64,000 bases of DNA from NCBI GenBank assembly GCA_902706235.1, contig CACSJR010000001.1, positions 310,001-374,000 of the forward strand, in the 5' to 3' direction. Source of the stretch: Citrobacter sp. 18056 (GTDB lineage: Bacteria > Pseudomonadota > Gammaproteobacteria > Enterobacterales > Enterobacteriaceae). The position numbers and the translations under genes were made by a program. Within the stretch, counting starts at the first letter, position 1; each line of letters starts with the position of its first letter. Positions 17,498 to 25,361 of this stretch are shown here, one piece after another. The notes beneath the pieces are model-generated. The model searched no databases, was not told the DNA's origin, and was given only the letters and a program-made list of their open reading frames with translations.

Positions 17498-19543
17498 ATG
17501 AGCAGTGAGAACCCGTTTTTAACCGTCAGCCAGTTGCCTTATCAGGCCCCGCGTTTTGATGCGATTGAGGACGGTCATTACCGTCCTGCGTTTGATGCGG
17601 GCCTGCGTCAAAAACGTGAAGAGATCGCGGCAATTGCCGGGAACAGCGCGCCCGCAACGTTCGACAACACCTTCGTGGCGCTTGAAAAAAGCGGCGAGCT
17701 GCTGGGCCGCGTCACGTCTATATTTTTTGCCATGACCGCCGCCCACACCAACGACACGCTCCAGCTTCTCGACGAGCAGTTTTCTGCCGAACTGGCGGAA
17801 TTAGCCAACGATCTGTACCTCAACGAGGCGCTGTTTGTCCGCGTCGATGCCATCTGGCAGCAGCGGGAAACGCTGGACCTGGATGCGGAATCGCGGCGGT
17901 TAGTCGAGGTTATCCATCAGCAATTTATTCTGGCGGGGGCGAAGCTTGCGGCAGCGCAGAAAACCGAGCTGCGCACGCTGAACACCGAAGCCGCAACGCT
18001 CAGCACCCAATTTCACCAGCGACTGCTGGCCGCCGCCAAATCCGGCGGTCTTGTGCTTGACTATCACCATCAACTGGATGGCCTCAGTCCCGAAGACATC
18101 ACCGCTGCCGCCAGCGCGGCCCATGAAAAAGGACTCAACGATCGCTGGCTTCTGCCCTTGCTGAACAGCACCCAACAACCTGCGCTGGCGCAGCTTCGTG
18201 ACCGACAAACCCGTAAAAACCTGTTCGATGCGGGCTGGTTACGCAATGAGAAAGACGACGGGAACGACACCCGGGCGCTGATTTTGCGTCTGGCCACCGT
18301 GCGCGCAAAACAGGCGGCGCTGCTGGGCTATCGCGATTACGCGAGCTGGAGCATGGCTGATCAGATGGCGAAAACGCCGGAAGCCGCATTCACCTTTATG
18401 CGTCAGATTGCACCCGCCGCCCGGGCGCGCGCCGAACGTGAACTGGCCGATATTCAGCACGTGATTGATGAGCAGCAGGGCGGTTTTCAGGCGCAAGCCT
18501 GGGACTGGAATTATTACGCCGAGCAGGTGCGGCTGGCGCGTTACGATCTTGACGAAGCGCAGATCAAACCGTATCTGGAACTGAATAACGTGCTGACCGA
18601 CGGCGTGTTCTGGACCGCTTCGCAGCTGTTTGGTATCCGCTTTGTCGAGCGTTTTGATATCCCGGTTTACCACCCGGATGTTCGCGTTTGGGAAATTTTT
18701 GACGCCAATGGCGTAGGTCTGGCGCTGTTCTACGGCGATTTCTTTGCCCGTGATTCGAAAGGCGGCGGCGCATGGATGGATAACTACGTGACGCAGTCGA
18801 CGCTGCTCGAACAGCGCCCGGTGATTTACAACGTCTGCAACTATCAGAAGCCGACGGCGGGCAACCCGGCGCTGCTGAGCTGGGACGATGTGGTGACACT
18901 GTTCCACGAGTTCGGTCACACGCTGCACGGGCTGTTCGCCGTCCAGCGTTATCCGACCCTGTCCGGCACGCGCACGCCGCGCGACTTCGTCGAGTTCCCA
19001 TCGCAAATTAACGAGCACTGGGCTCGCCATCCGCAGGTATTTGCCCGCTTTGCGCGTCATTATCAGAGCGGAGAGCCGATGCCGGAAAATCTGCGTGACA
19101 GCATGATGCGTGCCGCGACGTTCAATAAAGGTTACGACATGACCGAGCTGGTCAGTTCCGCGCTGCTGGACATGAACTGGCACACCCAGACGCCTGACAC
19201 GCTGCCCGATGACGTAGACGCGTTTGAACAGCAGGCAATCCGCAGAGAAAACCTCGATGTGGCCTCTGTGCCGCCGCGCTATCGCAGCAGCTATTTTGCG
19301 CATGTTTTTGGCGGCGGCTACGCGGCAGGCTATTACGCTTATATCTGGACGCAAATGCTGGCCGATGACGGCTACCAGTGGTTTGTCGAGGAGGGCGGCC
19401 TGACGCGTGAAAATGGTCAGCGATTCCGCGAGGCGATTTTATCGCGCGGCAATAGCAGTGATTTGGAAGCGTTATACCGCGACTGGCGTGGACACGATCC
19501 GCTGCCGGAACCGATGCTCATCAATCGCGGGTTATGCGAATAG
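17498..19543 (+). CDS. dcp: Dipeptidyl carboxypeptidase Dcp
   Basis: The ~681-residue M3 zinc metallopeptidase follows E. coli Dcp along its whole length. The HEFGHTLHG motif places zinc ligands at His470 and His474 and the catalytic Glu at 471; the third ligand Glu lies ~25 residues on, in the PSQINEHW region. It removes C-terminal dipeptides from short peptides. The ATG at 17498 has a clear AGGAG before it; an adjacent GTG at 17495 is less likely. It follows xdhC by 32 bp on the same strand, so read-through is possible. Confidence 0.95.
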   Translation: MSSENPFLTVSQLPYQAPRFDAIEDGHYRPAFDAGLRQKREEIAAIAGNSAPATFDNTFVALEKSGELLGRVTSIFFAMTAAHTNDTLQLLDEQFSAELAELANDLYLNEALFVRVDAIWQQRETLDLDAESRRLVEVIHQQFILAGAKLAAAQKTELRTLNTEAATLSTQFHQRLLAAAKSGGLVLDYHHQLDGLSPEDITAAASAAHEKGLNDRWLLPLLNSTQQPALAQLRDRQTRKNLFDAGWLRNEKDDGNDTRALILRLATVRAKQAALLGYRDYASWSMADQMAKTPEAAFTFMRQIAPAARARAERELADIQHVIDEQQGGFQAQAWDWNYYAEQVRLARYDLDEAQIKPYLELNNVLTDGVFWTASQLFGIRFVERFDIPVYHPDVRVWEIFDANGVGLALFYGDFFARDSKGGGAWMDNYVTQSTLLEQRPVIYNVCNYQKPTAGNPALLSWDDVVTLFHEFGHTLHGLFAVQRYPTLSGTRTPRDFVEFPSQINEHWARHPQVFARFARHYQSGEPMPENLRDSMMRAATFNKGYDMTELVSSALLDMNWHTQTPDTLPDDVDAFEQQAIRRENLDVASVPPRYRSSYFAHVFGGGYAAGYYAYIWTQMLADDGYQWFVEEGGLTRENGQRFREAILSRGNSSDLEALYRDWRGHDPLPEPMLINRGLCE

Positions 19544-19571
19544 TTCCCCATCAGTAAAAAGGAGAGAAGCG

Positions 19572-19625
19572 ATGTGTACCAATCTGTTCGATAACGCCCG
19601 GCGCTATGCCGACGAGAAAAAATAA
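19572..19625 (+). CDS. Candidate 17-residue small protein downstream of dcp
   Basis: The short frame encodes MCTNLFDNARRYADEKK. It has a near-ideal ribosome site (AAGGAGAG, 6-8 nt before ATG), begins 28 bp after dcp, and its stop falls 3 bp before a strong intrinsic terminator. It has no membrane segment. The excellent ribosome site followed at once by a terminator argues for real translation, but I recognise no homologue and it could be a decayed gene remnant. Confidence 0.4.
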   Translation: MCTNLFDNARRYADEKK

Positions 19626-19628
19626 TCC

Positions 19629-19650
19629 AAAGACCCTTCGGGGTCTTTTT
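19629..19650 (+). terminator. Intrinsic terminator after dcp
   Basis: AAAGACCC (19629-19636), UUCG tetraloop and GGGTCTTT (19641-19648) with a run of six T. The 8-bp stem, stable tetraloop and T-run make a classic strong terminator ending the dcp transcript. Confidence 0.93.
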
Positions 19651-20045
19651 TCTTACCTGGGGGCGCAAACTTGCCGGGACGACGTGTGAATGTGTCGACC
19701 CGGTAATCGCAGTGCTACCGGGAATGTTTTAGAATACCTGTTAATTGTTATGCTTTAGAATTATCTGGTGCCTTATTTATACAGTTCTTAAAAATAATAT
19801 CTTTATCCGCAATACACTTTAGATACACCCACTCAACATAACCTAAACTGATAATCATAATATCTTCTAAATCAAACAGATAAAAAGATATTATTCACTG
19901 CTCATCGGATCTGTTCATTGTGCGCATAAATAAATATGATGCTCTGGCACATGACACCATGTGCAACAAAACGCCCAGCATAAACACGGAATGATAAAAA
20001 ATACTGAATTGACAGGGGCGTTATTTTAATAATACTCAGGATTGA
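19651..20045. other. AT-rich intergenic region
   Basis: About 395 bp with no supportable gene. It is much richer in A+T than its neighbours, especially 19740-19900. A TTGACA at 20009-20014 with AT-rich sequence 15-17 bp later could be the promoter of the secreted protein gene at 20049. The rest shows no repeat or RNA gene I can recognise. Confidence 0.5.
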
Positions 20046-20048
20046 ATG

Positions 20049-20453
20049 ATGAATAAAAAAATAATGATGGTAGCAACAACGCTGGTGGTTGGCGGGATCT
20101 TTTCTTTTCCTGCTTCTGCCATTAGTGAAGCCTGGCGTGCACAGCTGGAAAAATCGGGCTGCACACAGGTTAGTGAGGCTAACGGAACGTGTAACCCAAT
20201 GCTCACCTACAAGCAGAATCAACACGCCCAGGCTCAGAATGGTGTGAAGGGCGACGCACAGGAAACGCGCGATTTAGCACGGAGTATTGACTCCGACATC
20301 GCCGGCAAGTATCAGGGACAGGCGGTTGATTATATGCGGGTAACGGGCTGGAAACCGCTGAATGAAGAACAAACCCGCTGGAAGAAATCCGGACACACGG
20401 CGGAATTTAATATGAACTCAGCAGGCAAAGTCATGGGCGTGGTGGTGCGTTAA
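20049..20453 (+). CDS. Small secreted periplasmic protein, function unknown
   Basis: The ~134-residue product has a clear signal peptide (MNKKIMMVATTLVVGG...FPASA, cleavage near residue 24). The mature ~110 residues are polar and charged with two Cys, which could form one disulphide in the periplasm. The C-terminal half (VTGWKPLNEEQTRWKKSG) looks compact. AGGA lies 7-10 bp before the ATG at 20049; an adjacent ATG at 20046 is possible. I do not recognise the family. A TTGACA-type promoter lies ~35 bp upstream, so it is probably monocistronic. Confidence 0.65.
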   Translation: MNKKIMMVATTLVVGGIFSFPASAISEAWRAQLEKSGCTQVSEANGTCNPMLTYKQNQHAQAQNGVKGDAQETRDLARSIDSDIAGKYQGQAVDYMRVTGWKPLNEEQTRWKKSGHTAEFNMNSAGKVMGVVVR

Positions 20454-20494
20454 GTCAAGGGCGAAGACCGGACCGTTCGTATAGAAAGCCGCTT

Positions 20495-20635
20495 CGTTTA
20501 GGCTTCATTGACGTTCAGGGTGGTAGCCTGTGAGTATGAGGCAAATAAGGCAAGGACGCGCCCGATTTGCTGAATAATTAAAACACAAATCTATCCATGC
20601 AAGCATTTGCCGCCACACCGTTGGCGGTTTTTTTT
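20495..20635 (+). ncRNA. Candidate small RNA upstream of a strong terminator, possible MgrR counterpart
   Basis: The noncoding interval between the secreted-protein gene and mgtS ends in a strong terminator and contains a TTGACG at 20508-20513 with a weak -10 (GAGTAT) ~18 bp on. In E. coli the PhoP-controlled sRNA MgrR lies next to mgtS near dcp, and position alone suggests this is its counterpart. I could not match the sequence to MgrR from memory. A CGTTTA-N5-CATTGA element at 20495-20511 is a weak PhoP-box match. The 5' end is uncertain. Confidence 0.35.
20610..20635 (+). terminator. Intrinsic terminator of the candidate sRNA
   Basis: CCGCCA (20610-20615), a 6-nt loop and TGGCGG (20622-20627), followed by eight T. 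It is far (~155 nt) from the upstream coding gene's stop. Confidence 0.9.
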
Positions 20636-20670
20636 GTCTTTAATTTCTCGCAACCTGGATAAATGCCAAC

Positions 20671-20703
20671 AAAAAGCCCCTTGTGCGAAAAGCATCAAGG
20701 GGC
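20671..20703 (-). terminator. Intrinsic terminator of mgtS
   Basis: Read on the minus strand, GCCCCTTG (20703-20696) pairs with CAAGGGGC (20683-20676) and is followed by five T. It lies ~30 bp after the mgtS stop. Confidence 0.88.
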
Positions 20704-20731
20704 CGTTACGGGTCGGGACTATCAGTGTTCA

Positions 20732-20827
20732 TTAGTCATCCCATTTATGGCTGAAATACGCAGCAAGAAAACCGGCGAATACGATGGTTCCCAAAACTGC
20801 CATGAAGACATGCATATTACCCAGCAT
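20732..20827 (-). CDS. mgtS: Small membrane protein MgtS
   Basis: The 31-residue product matches E. coli MgtS (YneM): it starts MLGNMHVFMAVLGTIVFAGF and ends AYFSHKWDD, with a single membrane helix (residues ~6-24). In E. coli it is induced by PhoPQ at low Mg2+, stabilises the Mg2+ importer MgtA against proteolysis and binds the PitA transporter. GGAGG precedes the ATG and a strong terminator follows, so it is monocistronic. Its place near dcp matches E. coli. It is easily missed because of its size. Confidence 0.95.
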   Translation of the reverse strand: MLGNMHVFMAVLGTIVFAGFLAAYFSHKWDD

Positions 20828-20939
20828 GATTAACCTCCGTTAATGTTAAAAGCGTACGATAAAATCCTCACTTACCTTAATTAGCCGCGATGAACAGAGA
20901 ATACCGGAGTCAATCTAAACGAATCGTTAATTATGTGAA

Positions 20940-21911
20940 TTATTTAGCCACTTGAGTAAATTTTTTGCGAAATGCTTGTGGGCTGAGGGCGAAACGTTGC
21001 TGAAAATGATGGCGCAGGGCGCTGGTGGTACCAAAGCCGTTATTCGCGGCGATATGTTCAACGCTGAGTCGGCTGTCGGTTAAGGCCTGTTGCACGCGCT
21101 GTAGCCGTTCATCGAGCAACCAGCGAGCGGGCGTCACACCGGTGGCTTCCTGAAAACGGCGCAGCAACGTGCGCGGGCTCATCCCGACGCGCTGGGCCAG
21201 CGATTCCAGGGTATGGGGTTCGGCAAGATGCGCGTGAAGCCAGTCAAATAGCTGCCCGAGGCGTTCGCTTTCCCGGCTGCGTGCCACTGGGCGCTCGAGC
21301 TGCTGGGTCTGGCTGCCGTCGCGATGTGGCTGGACGACTAAGCGCCGCGCGACACTGTTGGCGGCATCCAGCCCATAATCACTGCGGACTACGTGCAGGC
21401 ATAAATCAATTCCCGCCGCACTGCCCGCCGAGGTCATCAGCCCATCGTCGCCGACGTACAGCACATTTTCCACCACCTGAACGGCGGGGAAACGCCGCTG
21501 TAGTTCATCGGTATAACGCCAGTGGGTAGTGGCCTGACGCCCGTTCAACAGGCCGCTGGCCGCGAGTACAAACACGCCTGAACAAATCGACATTAACCGA
21601 CAGCCACGCTGATGCGCCTGGCGCAATGCCTCACATAATGCCTGCGGCACCGGGGCTTCCGCCCCGCGCCAGCCGGGGATCACGATGGTGTCCGCCTGTT
21701 CCAGAAGCGCAAAGCCGCCATCGGCCACAATGCGGATCCCTCCCGTCGCGCGCAGTTCGCCGTCATCCACCGAAGCCACCGCAAAGCGATACCAGTTTTC
21801 GCCCAGCTCCGGGCGTGGCAGACCAAAAATCTCGACGGCGACGCCAAATTCAAAGGTGCAGAGGCCGTCGTAGGCGAGGGCCACGACCAGCGGGCGAGAA
21901 GCGGTTGTCAT
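20940..21911 (-). CDS. ftrA: Transcriptional regulator FtrA (GATase1/DJ-1 domain plus AraC HTH)
   Basis: The ~323-residue protein has an N-terminal DJ-1/PfpI-like ligand domain (residues ~7-170, with the nucleophile-elbow-like SICSGVFVLAASGLL) and a C-terminal AraC double HTH (HTLESLAQRVGMSPRTLLRR, then EHIAANNGFGTTSALRHHF). The frame extends to 22016, where its ATG interlocks with the rhodanese ATG; I prefer the start at 21911, which gives the family length. It is divergent from the rhodanese gene, the usual FtrA partner and probable target. Confidence 0.82.
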   Translation of the reverse strand: MTTASRPLVVALAYDGLCTFEFGVAVEIFGLPRPELGENWYRFAVASVDDGELRATGGIRIVADGGFALLEQADTIVIPGWRGAEAPVPQALCEALRQAHQRGCRLMSICSGVFVLAASGLLNGRQATTHWRYTDELQRRFPAVQVVENVLYVGDDGLMTSAGSAAGIDLCLHVVRSDYGLDAANSVARRLVVQPHRDGSQTQQLERPVARSRESERLGQLFDWLHAHLAEPHTLESLAQRVGMSPRTLLRRFQEATGVTPARWLLDERLQRVQQALTDSRLSVEHIAANNGFGTTSALRHHFQQRFALSPQAFRKKFTQVAK

Positions 21912-22014
21912 TATCCTGGCGATTTCTGTCATGTCGGCGGGCGGTGCCTGTCCTGAATTTTTGATGAGATAAGAGGTAACACGACATCCGTTAATACAAC
22001 AAGAGGGAAATACC

Positions 22015-22410
22015 ATGCGTTATGTCACTGAGATCCAGGCGGCGAGCCCGCAGGACGCCATTGCCCATTTTCAGCGCCGTCTGAGCGTGGAAACTGACTG
22101 CGATGATGTGTATTCGGCAACAAAAAGCGGAGAGGTGGATTTTGTGCTGCTGCATGTTGTCGGTTCGCCTGAGACGTTCGCCCGTCGGCATCTGCCAGGC
22201 GCGCTGCATCTTCCGCATCGTTATCTCACCGAAGCGCGTTTGCGCGAGTGGCCACCGGAAACGTTGTTCGTGGTCTATTGCGCAGGGCCGCACTGTAACG
22301 GAGCAGACAGGGCGGCGCTGAAGCTTGCGCAGCTTGGGCGTCCGGTAAAAATCATGATTGGCGGACTCACCGGCTGGGCGGATGAAGGCCTGGCATTTGC
22401 CTCATCATGA
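22015..22410 (+). CDS. Rhodanese-like sulfurtransferase
   Basis: The 131-residue single-domain rhodanese has the active-site loop YCAGPHCNGADRAA with the nucleophilic Cys near residue 90, and the typical RHLPGALHLPHR segment ahead of it. It would carry a persulphide and transfer sulphur in the cytoplasm; substrate unknown. Divergent from ftrA with ~100 bp between start codons. The loop is longer and less canonical than thiosulphate rhodaneses, so another acceptor or a regulatory role is possible. Confidence 0.88.
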   Translation: MRYVTEIQAASPQDAIAHFQRRLSVETDCDDVYSATKSGEVDFVLLHVVGSPETFARRHLPGALHLPHRYLTEARLREWPPETLFVVYCAGPHCNGADRAALKLAQLGRPVKIMIGGLTGWADEGLAFASS

Positions 22411-22480
22411 ATTTTTTTCACGGGTGATGAATTTATCTCGTTTGCCTGCGCCTCTCCCGCATGGCAAGTTTAGGGTATAT

Positions 22481-22496
22481 AGCCATCCAGAAGTCT
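22481..22496. promoter_or_regulatory. Possible MetJ operator (two adjacent met boxes)
   Basis: AGAAGTCT (22489-22496) matches the met box AGACGTCT at 7 of 8 positions and the adjoining AGCCATCC (22481-22488) at 5 of 8. MetJ binds tandem 8-bp boxes. The downstream gene is a methionine-synthase-family enzyme, which supports the call. Confidence 0.45.
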
Positions 22497-22520
22497 AAAC
22501 ATTGATTTCGCAATTATCAC

Positions 22521-22542
22521 GTCAGGCAATCAGTTGCCTGAC
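22521..22542 (+). promoter_or_regulatory. Perfect 9-bp hairpin immediately upstream of the MetE-like ribosome site
   Basis: GTCAGGCAA (22521-22529), loop TCAG, TTGCCTGAC (22534-22542). The stem ends 2-3 nt before AAGGAGAG and 14 nt before the ATG. There is no T-run, so it is an operator or mRNA leader structure rather than a terminator. Confidence 0.75.
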
Positions 22543-22556
22543 GACAAGGAGAGACC

Positions 22557-23660
22557 ATGTCACGTCACACCGCGCCATACCGCGCCGATATCGTCGGCAG
22601 TTTTTTACGTCCGGACAGCATTAAACACGCCCGCCAGCAGTTTGCGGAAGGTGCCATCGACGCGCAGACGCTGCGTGCGGTGGAAGATGAAGCGATCCTC
22701 CACGTGGTGCAGCACCAGTGTGATTGTGGCCTGAACGTGGTGACCGACGGTGAGTTTCGCCGCGCGTGGTGGCACTTTGACTTCTTCGACGGTTTACAGG
22801 GCGTTGAGCGTTACGATTCTGACAAAGGCATTCAGTTTAACGGGGTGCAAACCAAAGCCCACGGCGTGCGCGTGATTGGCAAGCTCGGTTTCGGCTCGCA
22901 CCCGATGCTTGACGATTTCCGCTATCTGAAAAGCATCAGCGGCGACGCACAGCCGAAAATGACCATTCCAAGCCCAAGCGTGCTGCATTTCCGCGGCGGT
23001 CGCAAAGATATCGATGCCACGGTTTACCCGGATCTGGCCGATTATTTTGATGACTTAGCCACCACCTGGCGCGATGCGATCCGCGCATTTTATGATGCAG
23101 GCTGCCGCTATTTGCAGCTCGATGACACCGTCTGGGCATATCTCTGCTCTGATGAACAGCGCCAGCAGGTGCGTGAGCGCGGCGACAATCCGGATGAGCT
23201 GGCGAAAACCTACGCCCGGGTGTTGAACAAAGCGTTGGAAGGTAAACCGGACGATTTGACCATCGGACTGCACGTGTGCCGTGGGAATTTCCGCTCAACG
23301 TGGATTTCCTCTGGCGGCTACGAGCCGGTGGCGGAAGTGCTGTTCGGCAGCGTTAACGTCGACGCATTCTTCCTTGAATACGATAACGACCGTTCCGGTG
23401 ACTTCGCGCCGCTGCGCTTTGTGCGTCCGGGCCATCAGCAGGTGGTTCTGGGCCTGATCACCACGAAAAATGGTGAACTGGAAAACCCGGAGGGTGTGAA
23501 AGCGCGTCTGGCAGAGGCGGCGCAGTACGTGGCGAAAGAGCAGATTTGCCTCAGCCCACAGTGCGGTTTTGCCTCTACCGAAGAGGGTAACAGCCTGACC
23601 GAAGCCCAGCAGTGGCAGAAAGTCCGTCTGGTGACCGAGATTGCCGCTGACGTCTGGTAA
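22557..23660 (+). CDS. Cobalamin-independent methionine synthase-family protein (MetE C-terminal-type)
   Basis: The 367-residue product corresponds to the catalytic half of MetE (YxjG/YxjH-like, COG0620). Likely zinc ligands are His-x-Cys in GLHVCRGNFR and Cys in SPQCGFAST; the start RADIVGSFLRP and the QLDDTVW segment are family marks. It lacks the N-terminal MetE half, so it probably transfers a methyl group to homocysteine from a donor other than polyglutamyl folate, or is a related methyltransferase. AAGGAGAG precedes the start. A possible MetJ site and a hairpin lie upstream. Confidence 0.87.
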   Translation: MSRHTAPYRADIVGSFLRPDSIKHARQQFAEGAIDAQTLRAVEDEAILHVVQHQCDCGLNVVTDGEFRRAWWHFDFFDGLQGVERYDSDKGIQFNGVQTKAHGVRVIGKLGFGSHPMLDDFRYLKSISGDAQPKMTIPSPSVLHFRGGRKDIDATVYPDLADYFDDLATTWRDAIRAFYDAGCRYLQLDDTVWAYLCSDEQRQQVRERGDNPDELAKTYARVLNKALEGKPDDLTIGLHVCRGNFRSTWISSGGYEPVAEVLFGSVNVDAFFLEYDNDRSGDFAPLRFVRPGHQQVVLGLITTKNGELENPEGVKARLAEAAQYVAKEQICLSPQCGFASTEEGNSLTEAQQWQKVRLVTEIAADVW

Positions 23661-23682
23661 GGTTTAACTCACAGGGCAGCGC

Positions 23683-23699
23683 TGCACCTTTTTAATGCA
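23683..23699. promoter_or_regulatory. NtrC-like enhancer site upstream of urtA
   Basis: TGCACCTTTTTAATGCA matches the 17-bp NtrC consensus TGCACCWWWWTGGTGCA at 15 of 17 positions. It lies ~230 bp upstream of the sigma-54 element, with an ERIC copy between them. Function is inferred. Confidence 0.65.
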
Positions 23700-23726
23700 G
23701 TGCTGCTCCTGAATCGGACGTTCCAC

Positions 23727-23851
23727 ATACCCTTCGCCCTTCAAGTTACCTCTTTGTTGGCTACGTTCACTCGCCCGAATCACTTACTTTAGTAAGCTCA
23801 TCGGGACTTATTCTCTTGCCGCCTCGATGTAACTCGAATGGCATAGGGTAT
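23727..23851. repeat. ERIC element between the MetE-like gene and urtA
   Basis: About 125 bp from ATACCC to GGGTAT, containing TTCAAGTTACC, the core ACTTACTTTAGTAAGC and the arm GTAACTCGAAT. Opposite in orientation to the copy at 11442. It separates the NtrC-like site from the sigma-54 promoter. Confidence 0.9.
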
Positions 23852-23914
23852 TTTCTGCAACGAAAGTTGTAATTCCCCAGTCCACCCGCCTGTTTTCCGT
23901 ACTTTTTCCCACGT

Positions 23915-23929
23915 TGGCATCTTTCTTGC
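23915..23929 (+). promoter_or_regulatory. Sigma-54 promoter for urtABCDE
   Basis: TGGCATCTTTCTTGC has the -24 GG and -12 GC with exact consensus spacing. Transcription would start near 23941, leaving a ~50-nt leader to urtA. The base after TTGC is C rather than A/T. Confidence 0.7.
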
Positions 23930-23992
23930 CTGTCTCCTGACGACTACACCGATGTTTTTAATCCTTGTTGCTGTCTCTTTCAGGAGTGAATC

Positions 23993-25264
23993 ATGCGCCG
24001 TCGAACTTTGCTTAAAGCTTTTGCTCTCTCTGCCTCCACGATTGCTCTCGGTTTTAGCGTCAGCGTGTATGCCGCTGACACTATCAAAGTGGGGATTATG
24101 CATTCGCTGTCCGGAACGATGGCGATTTCCGAAACGCCGTTGAAAGACGTGGCGTTGATGACCATCGACGAGATCAACGCTAAGGGTGGCGTGCTCGGTA
24201 AAAAGCTGGAACCGGTGGTGGTTGACCCGGCCTCAAACTGGCCGCTGTTTGCTGAAAAGGCGCGTCAGCTACTGACTCAGGACAAAGTGGCGGCGGTGTT
24301 CGGCTGCTGGACCTCAGTTTCGCGGAAATCGGTGCTGCCTGTGTTTGAGGAGCTGAATGGGCTGCTGTTCTATCCGGTGCAGTATGAAGGCGAAGAAATG
24401 TCGCCAAACGTGTTCTACACCGGGGCTGCGCCGAATCAGCAGGCTATTCCGGCGGTGGAATATCTGATGAGTGAAGATGGCGGCGAGGCCAAACGCTTCT
24501 TCCTGCTCGGCACCGACTACGTCTATCCGCGCACCACCAACAAAATTCTGCGCGCGTTCCTGCATTCTAAAGGTGTGCAGGATAAAGATATCGAAGAGGT
24601 TTACACCCCGTTTGGCTACAGCGATTACCAGACCATCGTCGCCAATATCAAAAAATTTTCCGCGGGCGGGAAAACGGCGGTGGTGTCGACCATCAACGGC
24701 GATTCCAACGTCCCGTTCTACAAAGAGCTGGCTAACCAGGGCGTGAAAGCGACCGACGTGCCGGTGGTGGCGTTCTCGGTCGGTGAAGAAGAACTGCGCG
24801 GGATAGATACCAAACCGCTGGTTGGCAATCTCGCGGCATGGAACTACTTCGAGTCCGTCGATAACCCGACTAACCAGAGCTTCGTCGCGGATTACCGCGC
24901 GTATGCCAAAGCCCACAATCTGCCGAATGCGGGCACGGTGGTAACCAACGATCCAATGGAAGCCACCTACGTCGGCATTCATATGTGGGCGCAGGCGGTG
25001 GAAAAAGCGGGTACCACCGACGTGGACAAAGTACGTGCGGCAATGGCCGGACAAACCTTCAAAGCGCCTTCTGGTTTTACGTTGACGATGGATGCGACCA
25101 ACCATCACCTGCATAAGCCGGTAATGATTGGCGAAATCGAAAGCAACGGCCAGTTTAACGTGGTCTGGCAGACCGATAAGCCGGTACGCGCGCAGCCATG
25201 GAGCCCATACATTCCGGGTAACGATAAGAAGCCAGATCAGCCAATGAAAATGGCCAGCAACTGA
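23993..25264 (+). CDS. urtA: Urea ABC transporter substrate-binding protein
   Basis: The 423-residue periplasmic protein has a signal peptide starting MRRRTLLKAFALSAS (twin Arg near the N-terminus, cleavage near VYAAD). The body has the UrtA hallmarks IKVGIMHSLSGTMAISE, GCWTSVSRKSVLPVFEE and YPVQYEGEE, which set it apart from branched-chain amino-acid binding proteins. It binds urea in the periplasm. TCAGGAG precedes the ATG. It heads the urtABCDE operon. No urease genes occur in the window, so the fate of imported urea must be encoded elsewhere. Confidence 0.94.
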   Translation: MRRRTLLKAFALSASTIALGFSVSVYAADTIKVGIMHSLSGTMAISETPLKDVALMTIDEINAKGGVLGKKLEPVVVDPASNWPLFAEKARQLLTQDKVAAVFGCWTSVSRKSVLPVFEELNGLLFYPVQYEGEEMSPNVFYTGAAPNQQAIPAVEYLMSEDGGEAKRFFLLGTDYVYPRTTNKILRAFLHSKGVQDKDIEEVYTPFGYSDYQTIVANIKKFSAGGKTAVVSTINGDSNVPFYKELANQGVKATDVPVVAFSVGEEELRGIDTKPLVGNLAAWNYFESVDNPTNQSFVADYRAYAKAHNLPNAGTVVTNDPMEATYVGIHMWAQAVEKAGTTDVDKVRAAMAGQTFKAPSGFTLTMDATNHHLHKPVMIGEIESNGQFNVVWQTDKPVRAQPWSPYIPGNDKKPDQPMKMASN

Positions 25265-25283
25265 GTGGCATTTTCTCCCTCAT

Positions 25284-25317
25284 CCTGGCCTCCTCTCCCA
25301 CGGGGGAGAGGGCCAGG
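25284..25317. repeat. GC-rich intergenic palindrome between urtA and urtB
   Basis: CCTGGC...CCTCTCCC pairs with GGGAGAGG...GCCAGG around an ACG loop, within a CCCTC / GAGAGGG-rich context of a kind common between enterobacterial genes. It sits in the 97-bp urtA-urtB gap and may favour accumulation of urtA mRNA over the membrane genes. Confidence 0.75.
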
Positions 25318-25361
25318 GAGAGAGCATCAGACCGCACGATATTCACAAAAAGGAGTCTTTG

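Noticed and set aside
18239..19354. 371-codon open frame antisense to dcp
   Set aside because: Shadow of dcp; its translation is Arg/His-rich and lacks any family motif.
21912..22016. Longer ftrA starting at the ATG that interlocks with the rhodanese ATG
   Set aside because: The extra residues are not family-like and would leave no promoter space between divergent genes.
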